Shown: positions 37,489-47,938, numbered from the stretch's first letter. The stretch is 64,000 nucleotides of DNA from Terribacillus aidingensis (GCF_040703035.1 NZ_CP159996.1:96001-160000), one strand, 5' to 3'. Notes: generated by a model from the sequence alone, not told the origin. Translations and numbers: made by a program.

Positions 37489-39291
37489 ATGTGTGGAATT
37501 GTAGGATATATTGGACAGAATGATACGAAGGAAGTATTGCTTAACGGACTAGAGAAGCTGGAGTATCGCGGATACGATTCAGCTGGTATCGCAATCGAAA
37601 ATGAGCAAGGCGTGAACCTTTTCAAAGTAAAAGGGCGCATTGCTGCATTGCGTGAAAAAGTAGATCATAGCGTTTCATCCACAATGGGAATCGGCCATAC
37701 ACGCTGGGCGACACATGGTGCACCGAACGAAGACAACGCGCACCCGCACCAAAGCGCTTCTGGCAAATTCACGATTGTGCATAACGGTGTAATCGAGAAC
37801 TATGTCGACATCCGTAAAGAGTATCTTTCTGACGTAACATTGAAAAGTGATACCGATACAGAAATCGTTGTACAGCTTGTAGAGAAAATGTATGAAGAGA
37901 CAGGGGATACAGCAGCAGCATTCCGTAAAGCGGTCAGCTTGCTTACTGGTTCTTATGCCCTTGCAATGATCGATAAAGACGATAAAGAAACAATCTTTGT
38001 GGCAAAAAATAAAAGCCCATTGCTTGTAGGTATCGGCGAAGGCTTCAACGTCGTAGCAAGTGACGCGATGGCAACACTTCGCGAAACAGATACGTACAAA
38101 GAGATCCGTGACAAAGAAATCGTTATCGTTCGCCGTGACAGCGTGGAAATCCAGCTGCTTGACGGTACGACAGTAGAACGCGATAGCTTCAAAACGGAAA
38201 TCGATGCAGCCGATACAGAAAAAGGCACATACGATCACTTCATGCTGAAAGAGACAGATGAGCAGCCATTCGTTATCCGTAAAATCATCCAGCACTACCA
38301 GGATGAAGCGGAACAAATTAAAATGGAACCTGCTATCCGTAACGCGATGGTAAATGCAGACCGTGTTTACATCGTAGCAGCAGGAACAAGCTACAACGCT
38401 GGACTAGTCGGTAAACAATTCATTGAAAACCTGGCTAAAATTCCGGTTGAAGTGCATATCGCAAGTGAATTCGCCTACAATATGCCGCTTCTATCTGAGA
38501 AGCCATTATTCATATTCCTTTCCCAATCAGGTGAAACTGCTGACAGCAGAGCCGTATTGGTGAAAATCAAAGAACTCGGACACCCAGCACTTACAATCAC
38601 AAACGTGCCAGGATCCACCCTTTCTCGTGAAGCAGACTTCACATTGCCACTTTATGCTGGCCCAGAAATCGCGGTAGCCTCTACTAAAGCATATACAGCA
38701 CAGATGGCAGTTATGCTATTGCTAGCTGTAGACGCAGCAAAAGGCAAAGAAATCACACTTGATTTCAACCCGCTTCAGGAGCTTGCGATCGTTGCGAACG
38801 CAATGGAAGTACTGACAGATCAAAAAGAAACATTCGAAACACTAGCACAAAGCTATCTAAGTGAATCCCGCAACGCATTCTTCATCGGCCGCGGTGTCGA
38901 TTACTTCGTCTGCGTCGAAGGTTCATTGAAATTGAAAGAAATCTCCTACATCCAAGCAGAAGGCTTCGCTGGAGGAGAACTGAAACATGGAACTATCGCC
39001 TTGATCGAAGAAGGCACACCAGTAATCGCACTAGCGACACAAAGCTCCCTGAACCACTCCATCCGTGGTAACGTACAGGAAGTAAACGCACGCGGTGCCA
39101 ACACATTGCTCATCAGCATGAAAGGCTTGGAGCATGACGAAGACGCCTTCGTCATCCCAGCAGTGCATGAGCTATTAACACCACTTGCAAGTGTCGTACC
39201 GCTTCAATTGCTTGCTTACTATGCAGCTGTACAGCGTGGTGCGGATGTTGATAAGCCACGTAACTTGGCTAAGAGTGTAACGGTGGAATAA
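37489..39291 (+). CDS. glmS: glutamine-fructose-6-phosphate transaminase GlmS
   Basis: A 600-residue glucosamine-6-phosphate synthase. The N-terminal glutaminase domain uses Cys2 of MCGIVGYIG, with GHTRWATHG near 75; two SIS sugar-isomerase domains follow (about 285-425 and 455-595; SQSGETADS, and the C-terminal [12 protein letters not shown] with Lys for the sugar Schiff base). The real start is the ATG at 37489 after GAGGAGGA because Cys must be residue 2. It takes ammonia from glutamine and fructose-6-phosphate to begin amino-sugar synthesis; the upstream ribozyme gives feedback control. Confidence 0.98.
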   Translation: MCGIVGYIGQNDTKEVLLNGLEKLEYRGYDSAGIAIENEQGVNLFKVKGRIAALREKVDHSVSSTMGIGHTRWATHGAPNEDNAHPHQSASGKFTIVHNGVIENYVDIRKEYLSDVTLKSDTDTEIVVQLVEKMYEETGDTAAAFRKAVSLLTGSYALAMIDKDDKETIFVAKNKSPLLVGIGEGFNVVASDAMATLRETDTYKEIRDKEIVIVRRDSVEIQLLDGTTVERDSFKTEIDAADTEKGTYDHFMLKETDEQPFVIRKIIQHYQDEAEQIKMEPAIRNAMVNADRVYIVAAGTSYNAGLVGKQFIENLAKIPVEVHIASEFAYNMPLLSEKPLFIFLSQSGETADSRAVLVKIKELGHPALTITNVPGSTLSREADFTLPLYAGPEIAVASTKAYTAQMAVMLLLAVDAAKGKEITLDFNPLQELAIVANAMEVLTDQKETFETLAQSYLSESRNAFFIGRGVDYFVCVEGSLKLKEISYIQAEGFAGGELKHGTIALIEEGTPVIALATQSSLNHSIRGNVQEVNARGANTLLISMKGLEHDEDAFVIPAVHELLTPLASVVPLQLLAYYAAVQRGADVDKPRNLAKSVTVE

Positions 39292-39364
39292 GTCTTACCA
39301 GTTAACGCACAATATCTCATTCGCTATGGAATTCGTTCTTAGCGTATATACAATACAAACAGAG

Positions 39365-39406
39365 AAGCACCATACTTATTATTTATGAGTATGGTGCTTT
39401 TTTTTC
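39365..39406 (+). terminator. terminator of glmS
   Basis: AAGCACCATACT / AGTATGGTGCTT (12 bp) with a short loop and eight T. Confidence 0.9.
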
Positions 39407-39431
39407 GAGAAAAAGAAAGGAGGGACTTTAT

Positions 39432-40571
39432 ATGAAGAAAACGTATTTTATATGGCTTTCCATTTACTTTGTTGTCTGGACTTTAGCCTATTGGGAATAT
39501 GCCGCATTTCTAACTGTAGGACGACTAACAGGTATAAGTGTCTTTTTTATTCTATTATTCATAGTGCCGCTTTTTAAAGAAAAGCCGCTAATACAAACCC
39601 TATTATTCTGTACACAAGCACTACTGACAATTCTCATCTTCTACCCTATAAACAACGAATTAAGCTTATTTGCAATTCTTATACAATCCTTGATAATGGC
39701 TGAAGCGGCTTTTTATCTTTCTCGAATTAAAAGTTTAATTGTATTTTCTGTGCAAATTTTGAGTGCTGCGGTGATTTTAATGATGTCAACAGTCACTCCT
39801 TCGCAATTATACTGGAGTGCATTATATTATCTTTTACTTGTAGTTGCTTTGCTTTATCATCAAGTTATACATAATCGAGAAAAAGAGGCACGATTAAGCA
39901 ATGAAGCCTTACTGGAAGAATACAGAAGAATGAAGAGGCAGCTTCTTGTAGAGGAGCAGCAAGCGAGACAGGATGAGCGGATGCTGATTGGACATGAGAT
40001 TCATGATTCAGTTGGGCATAAGCTGACGGCGCTGCTGTTTCAGTTTGAAGCTTTTCGTTTAACGGCTGCTGAGAAGGATAAGGAAACGGTTGAGAAGCTG
40101 AAAGAACTGGCTGAACAAAGTCTGGAGGAAACGCGGCAGGCGGTGCGGTCATTCAAGCAACATGAAGTGGGCGGATTACAGGGTGTTATTCGGCTGATTC
40201 GGAAATTAGAGACAGAGAGTTTCATGAAGATCAACTTTTCGGTAAAGCATGGGGCGTTTGCGGCTCCTTTGACTGGTGAGCAGTCATTCGCGATTTATCG
40301 TGCGGTGCAAGAGGCATTGACGAATATTATGAAGCATAGTTCTACAAGAGAGGCGCAAGTCATTTTTGAGTCTCCTGGAGGAAGCATCTTTCGGTTTGAA
40401 GTGATTAACGCAACAACGCATGATCGCTATTTTCAAGAAGGTTATGGGTTGAAGGCGATGCGGGAGCGTTTAGAAAAAGTGGGCGGTTCGCTGGAGATTG
40501 ATTATGAGGCGCAACGTTTTCTAGTGAGAGGTACGATAAGATTAGCAGACTGGGGCGGTTCTGATGATTAA
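39432..40571 (+). CDS. sensor histidine kinase, LnrJ-like (NarL-type)
   Basis: A 379-residue membrane kinase. Five to six hydrophobic helices fill residues 5-145. A HisKA_3 dimerisation domain follows, with the phospho-acceptor His191 in GHEIHDSVGHKLTAL, then a HATPase domain (about 285-375; EALTNIMKHS N-box, EGYGLKAMRER G-box). No separate outer sensing domain is present. Gene order kinase-regulator-ATPase-permease-permease is that of B. subtilis lnrJKLMN (yfiJKLMN), which senses polyene-type linearmycins. The regulator gene overlaps its end by 8 nt. Confidence 0.9.
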   Translation: MKKTYFIWLSIYFVVWTLAYWEYAAFLTVGRLTGISVFFILLFIVPLFKEKPLIQTLLFCTQALLTILIFYPINNELSLFAILIQSLIMAEAAFYLSRIKSLIVFSVQILSAAVILMMSTVTPSQLYWSALYYLLLVVALLYHQVIHNREKEARLSNEALLEEYRRMKRQLLVEEQQARQDERMLIGHEIHDSVGHKLTALLFQFEAFRLTAAEKDKETVEKLKELAEQSLEETRQAVRSFKQHEVGGLQGVIRLIRKLETESFMKINFSVKHGAFAAPLTGEQSFAIYRAVQEALTNIMKHSSTREAQVIFESPGGSIFRFEVINATTHDRYFQEGYGLKAMRERLEKVGGSLEIDYEAQRFLVRGTIRLADWGGSDD

Positions 40572-41196
40572 AATTTTATTGGCTGAAGATCAAGTGATGG
40601 TGCGTCAAGGCTTAAAGATGATGATCGAAACGGACGAGGGAATTAGTGTGACAGGGGAAGCGGATAACGGGAAAGAAGCAGTCAGATTATGTGAAAAGCA
40701 GTTTTTTGATGTGGCAATTTTGGATATTCGTATGCCTGTGATGGATGGCATCGAAGCAGCGAAAATCCTCCGCACTCGCTTCCCTCATATAAAGGTTCTA
40801 ATGCTTACTACCTTTGATGATAGCGAGTATGTGATGAACGCCTTAAAGCTGGGAGTCAGCGGCTATATGCTAAAAAACGGTGATACAGCATCACTCATTC
40901 GCTCTATTAAAAGCGCCTTGAGCGGCGGCCTATCCTTGGAGGATCAGGTGGCATCAAAAGTGATGCCGATTCTGCTGCAAAATCAGGAGGAGAGAAAAAT
41001 TGATCCAACACTGACTCCGAGGGAAAGAGCGATTTTGAAGTGTATCGGTGAGGGACTGAATAACAAGGAAGTGGCCGAGCGGTTAGGCTTGTCGGTAGGG
41101 ACGGTCAAGAACCAGACGAGTCATGTTTTAGATAAATTGGAGTTGAGGGATCGCACACAATTAGCTATTTATGCGATACGTCACCGCCTTGTATAA
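40564..41196 (+). CDS. NarL/LuxR-type response regulator, LnrK-like
   Basis: A 210-residue response regulator. Receiver domain: acidic pair Glu8/Asp9 (LAEDQ), phospho-acceptor Asp54 in AILDIRMPVMDG, Thr in LMLTTFD, Lys in YMLKNG. C-terminal LuxR-type HTH (about 145-205) with LTPRERAILKCIGEGLNNKEVAERLGLSV (first half at 147-160) and TVKNQTSHVLDKL. It partners the kinase encoded just upstream (8-nt overlap) and probably activates the ABC transporter genes that follow. Confidence 0.93.
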   Translation: MIKILLAEDQVMVRQGLKMMIETDEGISVTGEADNGKEAVRLCEKQFFDVAILDIRMPVMDGIEAAKILRTRFPHIKVLMLTTFDDSEYVMNALKLGVSGYMLKNGDTASLIRSIKSALSGGLSLEDQVASKVMPILLQNQEERKIDPTLTPRERAILKCIGEGLNNKEVAERLGLSVGTVKNQTSHVLDKLELRDRTQLAIYAIRHRLV

Positions 41197-41233
41197 AAAA
41201 GTGACGAAAGTAATAAGTGCCCAATCGCGGAAT

Positions 41234-41266
41234 GACCATAGTCAGTAGTGGCTCTGGTCTTTTTTA
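41234..41266 (+). terminator. weak hairpin with T-run before the ABC genes
   Basis: GACCA (41234-41238) and TGGTC (41255-41259) with a long loop precede TTTTTT. It might attenuate read-through from the two-component genes into the ABC genes, with the regulated promoter elsewhere in the 108-nt gap. Confidence 0.4.
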
Positions 41267-41304
41267 TTTATGATGCAAGTAACAACATTAAAGGAGGCAA
41301 AAAC

Positions 41305-42237
41305 GTGCTTGAAACCATCAACTTAAGCAAGTCCTTTAAGGGTAAGAAGGTCGTGCAGGATTTAAATTTATATTTGAACGATGGGGAATCAGTTGGATTG
41401 CTTGGCCCGAATGGTGCCGGAAAATCTACGACGATTTCCATGATTTCCACTTTGATCAAGCCGACGAGCGGAAAGATAATCTTAAACGGTGTAAATGCGG
41501 TTAATAAACCAGGTGAAGTCAGAAGGGTTTCGGGTGTGGTACCGCAGGAATTGGCATTATATCAAGAGCTGTCCGCCTATGAAAATCTTAAGTTTTTTGG
41601 CTCGATTTATAAATTGAGAGGTAAAGAACTAGCGATAGCTATTCAGCAAGCTTTGGAATTTGTCGGGTTGGATGATCGTAAAAAGGATTTGGTAAAGACT
41701 TATTCTGGCGGGATGAAACGCAGACTTAATATAGCAGCAGCGTTAATGCATCGCCCGCAGATTTTAATATTGGATGAACCGACAGTCGGTATCGATCCCC
41801 AATCGAGAAATCATATCCTGGAAGCTGTACGGGCGCTGAATCAGCAAGATGGAACGACAATTCTTTATACGAGTCATTACATGGAAGAAGTAGAGCAGCT
41901 CTGTGATCGAGTATATATTATGGATCATGGCAAGATCATTGCGGCAGGAACAAAAGATGAATTACTCAGTATCTTGTCGACCGAGGATAAAATAAAGGTA
42001 GAGTTAAATAAGCTTGATGAAGCCTTTGTAGAGCAAGTAAAGACCATTGAAGGAGTTCGTAAAATGGAGGTATCTGAATTGCAGCTGAAGATTATAGCCG
42101 CAAAAGGCAGCAGCTTGATCAGCAAATTGGTTCATCTTACCGAACAGCATCAAATCCAATTGCTTCATTTTCATACGGAATCGCCTAGTTTGGAAGATGT
42201 ATTCCTTCACTTAACCGGACGTACGCTGAGAGATTAA
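41305..42237 (+). CDS. ABC transporter ATP-binding protein, LnrL-like
   Basis: A 310-residue ATPase of the DrrA/LnrL type. Walker A GPNGAGKST lies near residues 37-45, the Q-loop at VPQE, signature YSGGMKRR near 136, Walker B LILDEP near 156-161, and the H-loop His in TSHYMEE. A C-terminal extension (about 215-310) follows, as is usual in drug exporters. The start is GTG at 41305 with AAAGGAGG; upstream in-frame residues would have no RBS. It energises the two permeases that follow. Confidence 0.92.
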   Translation: MLETINLSKSFKGKKVVQDLNLYLNDGESVGLLGPNGAGKSTTISMISTLIKPTSGKIILNGVNAVNKPGEVRRVSGVVPQELALYQELSAYENLKFFGSIYKLRGKELAIAIQQALEFVGLDDRKKDLVKTYSGGMKRRLNIAAALMHRPQILILDEPTVGIDPQSRNHILEAVRALNQQDGTTILYTSHYMEEVEQLCDRVYIMDHGKIIAAGTKDELLSILSTEDKIKVELNKLDEAFVEQVKTIEGVRKMEVSELQLKIIAAKGSSLISKLVHLTEQHQIQLLHFHTESPSLEDVFLHLTGRTLRD

Positions 42238-42246
42238 AGGGGTGTC

Positions 42247-43518
42247 ATGATGCGGAGTTTTATCAAAAAAGATTTATTGATATTTTTACGAGACTGGAAA
42301 GAGCTGCTCACGGTCATGCTACTTCCTATCGTTTTGGTTATCGTGCTGAATTTTGCTTTTGCGGGGTTATTTGATGGAGACGATGAGGTATCAATGGATT
42401 TGCAGTTAGCAGTAGTGAATGAGGATAATGAGTCTGAGGCAATGGAGCAGTTGAAGGATAGATTGATTAGTGATGCTGCCTTTGAAGAGCAGGAGGCAAA
42501 TGCGATTGTGGAAGCTGCAGGGGAGATACAACCTGTTCAACTGCTATCGGATTATCTGGAAAGTGACGAATTAAAGGAATGGGTGACGGTTCATCATCTG
42601 GAGGAAAAGGCAGCGGCCGAGAAAGTTAAAGAGGGTGACCTGGACGGTGTGCTGATCATCCCTAAGGGGTATACCGCAGATAGTTTGTATGCGAGCTTCG
42701 CAGGCGAATCTCCAACTACAGCATTGACTTATAAGATAGAAGAAGAGACGACGAATAGCAGTGCTCTGCAACAGTTCATAGAAGAATTTATTGAGCAGTT
42801 GAATTATCAATTTGCAATACAGGAAATAACGGGTGGTGCAGAAATAGAGGCAGCGCCTCCTGAAGGTGGTTTGGAGGATATAGGCGCTGCGTACAATTTC
42901 AAGGTCAATCAGTACTTTACAATATCATTAGGAGCATTATTTGCCTTATTCGTTGTAGCGACGGTAGCAATGAAAACGGGGGTGGAAATCAGGGACCAAG
43001 TATTCAACCGAATCCTATTAGCGAATAGCCATCCTATGCGTTTTTTAATTGGTAAAATGGTATCCACGATTTGTCTAGTTGTACTGCAGATTATCTTTGT
43101 ATTGCTTGTATCCCACTTTCTTCTGGATGTATTTCCGGATCGTTCGATAGCCTTTTGGAGTGGTATCTTCGTGATGATTGCGTTACTCGCTTTGGTGCTG
43201 TCGGGCTTAGCGGCTATATACACGGCGATATTATTACGGATGAATAGTGTTGATGCCGCAAATGGGGTCTTTATGTTGGCTACTTTGCTATTCGGTACGC
43301 TAGGAGGAGGCTTTGTTCCCATCTATATGATGCCTAAGTGGCTGCAGCAGATTGGAGAATGGACTCCGAATGGTCTATTCTTAGCCATACTGACAGAGTG
43401 GGTCCAATTTGAGAATCTGTCCTCCATCGTCCAACCAAGCATAATTATGATCGGCTTTTTCCTATTATTCACTTTCATTGGCTTGGCTTTGTTTCCGAAA
43501 AGGGGGAAAGCACAATGA
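42247..43518 (+). CDS. ABC-2 type permease, LnrM-like
   Basis: A 423-residue permease. One N-terminal helix (about 22-40) is followed by a large outer domain (about 45-225) and five or six C-terminal helices (about 230-420), the ABC-2/YhgE-like layout of LnrM and LnrN. Two adjacent ATGs (42247, 42250) are possible starts; both are in frame. It overlaps the next permease by 4 nt (ATGA), and with LnrL-like and LnrN-like proteins makes one exporter. Confidence 0.9.
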   Translation: MMRSFIKKDLLIFLRDWKELLTVMLLPIVLVIVLNFAFAGLFDGDDEVSMDLQLAVVNEDNESEAMEQLKDRLISDAAFEEQEANAIVEAAGEIQPVQLLSDYLESDELKEWVTVHHLEEKAAAEKVKEGDLDGVLIIPKGYTADSLYASFAGESPTTALTYKIEEETTNSSALQQFIEEFIEQLNYQFAIQEITGGAEIEAAPPEGGLEDIGAAYNFKVNQYFTISLGALFALFVVATVAMKTGVEIRDQVFNRILLANSHPMRFLIGKMVSTICLVVLQIIFVLLVSHFLLDVFPDRSIAFWSGIFVMIALLALVLSGLAAIYTAILLRMNSVDAANGVFMLATLLFGTLGGGFVPIYMMPKWLQQIGEWTPNGLFLAILTEWVQFENLSSIVQPSIIMIGFFLLFTFIGLALFPKRGKAQ

Positions 43519-44612
43519 AGAACGTATTATGGGTGCAATTTTCCAAGGATAAACGGAATCCGCTGCTCATTCTATTATTGATTACGGGCAGTATTGCCGC
43601 CACGCTTCTATTTGGCGGTGGTGTCCAGTCCGTGACAACAGTTGGGCTTTTCAGTGAAGATGTCAATGATGCTGAATTAGAGAAAAAATGGGAAACGTTG
43701 TTAAATACGGATGACTCTTTCACGTTTGAAATAGTAGAACCAGAAGAAGCGCGTGAAGACATAAAGAAAGGCAATATCGATGTAGCAGTAAGAGTCATGG
43801 AGGATGATTACCGGCTGCTGGTCTCCAAAAATATGCCAAGCGTTTCTTCTATCGAACATCATGTTAATAGCGTGTTTCAACGAGAAGCTCAAATCGCCGC
43901 GGTCGAATTACAAGAAGGAAAAGATGTACGGGGTGAATTGGATGACTACCTGGCAGATGCACCATTTCAGATAGAAGCGCAAGGGTTGGAAAGTGAACAG
44001 ATTCCTACGTACAACATCCGTACGCAGCTGCTGTTTGCCTTCACTTTCTTGATCTCGATGTTCATCCTTGGATTCAAGGTTAATAATGTGACACATGATA
44101 AGGTGTCTGGTATTTGGAATCGGATGATTTTATCACCGATGAAGAAAACAGGTATGTACAGTGGTTATTTGTTATATAGCTTTCTGGTAACGATGCTTCA
44201 AATTGTCGTCGTGCTCATCGTGTTTAGATATGTCATGAATTACGATGTAGGAGATAATCTGTGGCTGATAATCCTCATTACAGCGTGCTTTACATTCGGT
44301 ATGATCAGTATTGCCATGTTGATTACCGGTTTTGTCAGGACACCGGAGCAGTTTTATGCCATATACCCGTCCCTTATCCCGCTGATTCCACTTGTCAGCG
44401 GAGCCTATATGATGCCAGGAACGATTACGAATCCGGTGTTACTGTTTATTGCTGATTTATTTCCGCTGGCACATGCTATGGAAGCGATTATGTCTGTCGT
44501 TTTCTATGGTGCTGGTCTGCAGGATGTTTTGATGTCGCTGTTGTATATGCTGTTGATTGGCGTAGTGGCGATGGGATTGGGGATTAACCTTGTGGAGCGG
44601 AGAAGCAGGTAA
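43515..44612 (+). CDS. ABC-2 type permease, LnrN-like
   Basis: A 365-residue permease with the same layout as the preceding one: helix at about 12-32, outer domain about 40-165, then five or six helices to the end. Start ATG overlaps the stop of the preceding gene. The pair probably forms a heterodimer exporting a membrane-active antibiotic or lipid-like compound; the linearmycin assignment is by operon layout only. Confidence 0.9.
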   Translation: MKNVLWVQFSKDKRNPLLILLLITGSIAATLLFGGGVQSVTTVGLFSEDVNDAELEKKWETLLNTDDSFTFEIVEPEEAREDIKKGNIDVAVRVMEDDYRLLVSKNMPSVSSIEHHVNSVFQREAQIAAVELQEGKDVRGELDDYLADAPFQIEAQGLESEQIPTYNIRTQLLFAFTFLISMFILGFKVNNVTHDKVSGIWNRMILSPMKKTGMYSGYLLYSFLVTMLQIVVVLIVFRYVMNYDVGDNLWLIILITACFTFGMISIAMLITGFVRTPEQFYAIYPSLIPLIPLVSGAYMMPGTITNPVLLFIADLFPLAHAMEAIMSVVFYGAGLQDVLMSLLYMLLIGVVAMGLGINLVERRSR

Positions 44613-44629
44613 AAAAATGCACATTATTG

Positions 44630-44660
44630 AAAAGTCTCGATCATGGATCGAGACTTTTTC
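44630..44660. terminator. bidirectional terminator
   Basis: AAAAGTCTCGATC / GATCGAGACTTTT with loop ATG, between the exporter operon and the convergent gene at 44659. Confidence 0.9.
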
Positions 44661-45068
44661 ATTCCTTGTCATACCATTTGATCAAGCTATGTAAAATGCT
44701 ATCTAATAAGCCAATCTCGGCAGCTTTTGCGATGGCTCCATCACCAAACCGTTCGCTGCGAACTATATAAGTAGCGGCGCGAATACCATCTGCAACGCTT
44801 AACTCCATATCTGACGAGTAGTCTGGTAACCCGTTACTCTTCCAGTTGTATAAAGGGGTTATGGCGCCGACAGTATATAGCAGATTCGTGGCTTTGTCTA
44901 TACGTTCACTATAGGCGGGGTAGTTTAATGAGTACTCGTTTCCTCCATTTGTCCATACTACATTACGATCTTCACCTGTCATTTCTTCCGCAACAGAACG
45001 CAATTCCTCCCAGGCATCTTCCTTCCTAGTTCGTTAATGAGTTGTATATTATTCGGATTTCCCTCCAT
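44659..45068 (-). pseudogene. DUF6508-like protein gene with an apparent one-base deletion
   Basis: The 3' part (44659-45003 plus upstream codons to about 45035) encodes a domain ending SERFGDGAIAKAAEIGLLDSI..., a pattern I associate with DUF6508 (not verified). The upstream part starts at ATG 45068 behind a well-placed GGAGG (45078-45082) and reads MEGNPNNIQLINELG in another frame. A one-base gain near 45024-45034 (GGAAGG to GGAAAGG) would join both into about 135 residues: ...INELGKEDAWEELRSV. The in-frame TTG at 45003 has no usable RBS spacing. So the gene is frameshifted, or the base is a sequencing error. Function unknown. Confidence 0.6.
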
Positions 45069-45336
45069 AAACATCATCCTCCTTTTATTAGATTATATCG
45101 CATTCCCAGTATACGCTGAGTTGCAAACACGAAATCTGGTATCGTTTTATGGCCTCCTCTTATCCTCAACTTCCATAATTCTGGATATTAACTGTAGACA
45201 TAATAAAACTAGTTCCAGCTCACGAATTAATTCTTTATATATTTGTACGTATAAGTACAAAGAATTGCTCTGAAATATATTTATTTTTTTGAAGAATAAT
45301 AAAGAATCTATCTATAAAACAAGGATTTTATACTTA

Positions 45337-45365
45337 TTGACAACTTTATCTATTCCTCCTAATCT
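45337..45365 (+). promoter_or_regulatory. sigma-A promoter of the arabinanase gene
   Basis: TTGACA (45337-45342), 17-bp spacer, TAATCT (45360-45365). Confidence 0.7.
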
Positions 45366-45378
45366 TAAACTAGCAATA

Positions 45379-45392
45379 TGTAAGCGTTATCA
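45379..45392. promoter_or_regulatory. CcpA cre box at the start of the arabinanase transcript
   Basis: TGTAAGCGTTATCA is a full match to the cre consensus, placed from about +7 of the predicted start site, the usual roadblock position for CcpA repression. It lies 18 nt before the ATG. Confidence 0.85.
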
Positions 45393-45410
45393 ATAAAGAG
45401 GAGGAAAGAG

Positions 45411-47755
45411 ATGAAAGCTAACAAACGTATACTCGTGATGTCGATGCTGTCTGCCGCATTACTTATTCCTGTTATTCCAGGCGCCGATACCCTGGCAAAG
45501 GATAAAGGTGGAAAAGAGAACATACCTGTATTTGAAAATGCCTCTGTCCATGATCCATCCTTCATTGAAGTGGACGACCAGTACTACGTCTTTGGCTCCC
45601 ATCTAGCTGCAGCAAAAACGAATGACCTTATGAAATGGAAAATGGTCGACTCTGGTGTGCGTGATGGCAATAAGCTTATTCCCAATGTAACGGAAGAGCT
45701 TAAGGAGACACTTGAATGGGCGCAGACGGATACCCTCTGGGCAGCTGATGTCATACAGCTGGCGGATGGGAAGTTTTATATGTATTACAATGCGTGTAAA
45801 GGTGATTCACCGCGGTCTGCGATGGGTGTGGCAGTTGCTGATAATATCGAGGGGCCCTACGAGGATACGGGTATTATCCTGAAGTCGGGTATGTGGGATG
45901 AGCCGAGTGAGGATGGCGCGATTTATGATGCGACTAAGCATCCGAATGTGGTCGATCCGGATGTGTTCTATGATGAGGAAGGCAAGTTGTGGATGGTGTA
46001 TGGCTCCTACTCTGGCGGTATTTTCATTATGGAAATGGATGAAGAGACGGGCAAGCCGATTCCAGGGCAAGGGTATGGGAAGAAGCTAATGGGCGGAAAC
46101 CACAGCCGGATTGAAGGACCGGCGATGATGTACAGCCCGGAAACAGATTATTATTATATGTTCCTTTCCTTCGGCGGACTGGATGCTGTTGGCGGATACA
46201 ATATTCGTGTGGCGCGTTCTAAGACTCCAGATGGTCCGTTTTACGATGCAGAAGGAAATGACATGATTGATGTGAAAGCAGATCCGAATCTGCCTCTGTT
46301 TGATGATAAGTCTATCGAACCTTATGGCGTGAAGCTGCTGGGGAATAACTTGTTCGAGAAGAAGGTCGGTGATCCAGGGGAGGAGCCGGGTATAGGGTAT
46401 GTTTCGCCGGGACATAATACTGCTTTTTATGATGAGGAAACAAAGAATCATTATTTAATCTTCCATTCTCGTTTCCCTGACCGCGGTGAAGAGCATGAGG
46501 TTCGGGTGCATCAGATGCATATGAACGATAAAGGCTGGCCGGTCGTTGCTCCATCTCGTAATACGAATGAAAAAGAGGCGAAGATCAAACGGAAGGATAT
46601 GGCTGGTGACTATCAGTATGTGAACCATGGAAAAGATATTTCTGCTGATGTGAAAACTTCGGAACAGATAACTCTGAAAGAGAACGGAAAAGTCGAAGGT
46701 GCTGTAAAAGGAAGGTGGAGTCACGGAAAAGATAATGAGATCACTCTGACGATTGATGGCGAGAAGTATAATGGGTTCTTCCTGAAACAGTGGGATGAAG
46801 CGGCACAGGAATATGATACGACGTTCACCGCTTTATCTGACAAAGGTGTTGCGGTATGGGGCAATCGAATGGAAGATATGAAAGATAAAGAAGTTGTTGC
46901 AGCGGTGAAAAATGATCTTACTATCTCGAACAGTGATAATCTGTATCAAAATGTAGAGCTGCCAACAGAAGGTACCCACGAATCCACGATAGTGTGGACG
47001 TCATCCAATTCAAATGTGATCGAGGCGGATGGTACGATACACCGGCCAGAGGCAGGAAGTGGAGATGGCAAAGCGACACTGACCGCAAGTATTCAAGCAG
47101 GCAAAAAGAAAGATAAGAAAACCTTTCGAGTGACAGTAAAGCAACAGGCTTCTGAGCCAGAAATTGCGCAATATAACTTTGGTAATCCAGGCAGTAAGGA
47201 AGCGGCCGATTCATCTGGTAGCAATCTGCCTGCACAATTGAAAGGGAACGCTGTGCAAACCGAGGACGGCAAGCTGGCGTTGGATGGGAAAGATGCTTAT
47301 GTGGAACTCTCCCCACTCGTTGCAGATGCAGAGGACTTCACGTTTTCCGCCTGGGTGAACTGGCAAGGCGGTGCAGCATGGCAGCGAATCTTTGATATTG
47401 GTGAAAGCAACGGCAAAAACATGTTCTTCACACCGTCTGACGGCAGCGCCAGCTTCGATTTACCATTCATAATGGAGTTGACCAGAACATAACAGCTGAT
47501 AAAGCATTGGCTGCGGGTGAATGGGTACATCTTGCGGTGACACTGGAAGGTGATACCGGAAAACTGTACATGAATGGAGAGCTTGCAGGGACAAACGAGA
47601 ATATTACTGCTAACCCAGCAGATATTCTTGGAAACACAAACTATCTGGGGCGAAGCAGGTATGCTGCGGATGCGTTCTTTGGCGGGCAGATGGATGATGT
47701 TGCCGTGTATCGGAAGGCTTTGAGTGAAGAGGAGATAAACGAACTGGCTAATTAA
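45411..47755 (+). pseudogene. secreted GH43 endo-arabinanase with LamG domain, frameshifted
   Basis: Frame one encodes a signal peptide (about 1-29, GADTLA), a glycoside hydrolase family 43 domain of the endo-1,5-alpha-arabinanase (Abn2/YxiA) type (about 35-345; HDPSFIE, VVDPDVFYDEEGK, SRIEGPAMM), a C-terminal extension, an atrophied bacterial Ig domain (about 498-582) and the first half of a LamG jelly roll. It stops at 47492 in the middle of that domain. The second half continues in the next frame from about 47460 (FTIHNGVDQNIT, then LAAGEWVHLAVTLEG) to 47755. One base missing near 47455-47463 explains this. The catalytic domain is unaffected; a truncated enzyme may still work. RBS GAGGAGG, cre-controlled. 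Confidence 0.82.
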
Positions 47756-47768
47756 ATAGGCGTTATCA

Positions 47769-47799
47769 GAACACCTCTTGTAATGGAGGTGTTCTTTTG
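47769..47799 (+). terminator. terminator of the arabinanase gene
   Basis: AGAACACCTC / GAGGTGTTCT (10 bp) with an 8-nt loop and TTTT. Confidence 0.85.
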
Positions 47800-47938
47800 C
47801 TTTACTCATAGAATATTACCCAAGTTATCTGTTTCAATTAATTAATGTAAGTATTAATAGTGAATACAATATGGTTAAGGAATAATATTCCTATAATGTT
47901 TATAATAGAAAGTATATAGTGAAAGTTTAAGTAGGGTG

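Noticed and set aside
45037..45273. Plus-strand frame of 78 codons before the arabinanase
   Set aside because: It overlaps the start of the minus-strand DUF6508-like gene and has no RBS.
47507..47755. Separate 82-residue protein
   Set aside because: It is the second half of the LamG domain, lacks an RBS and is better read as the continuation of the frameshifted arabinanase.
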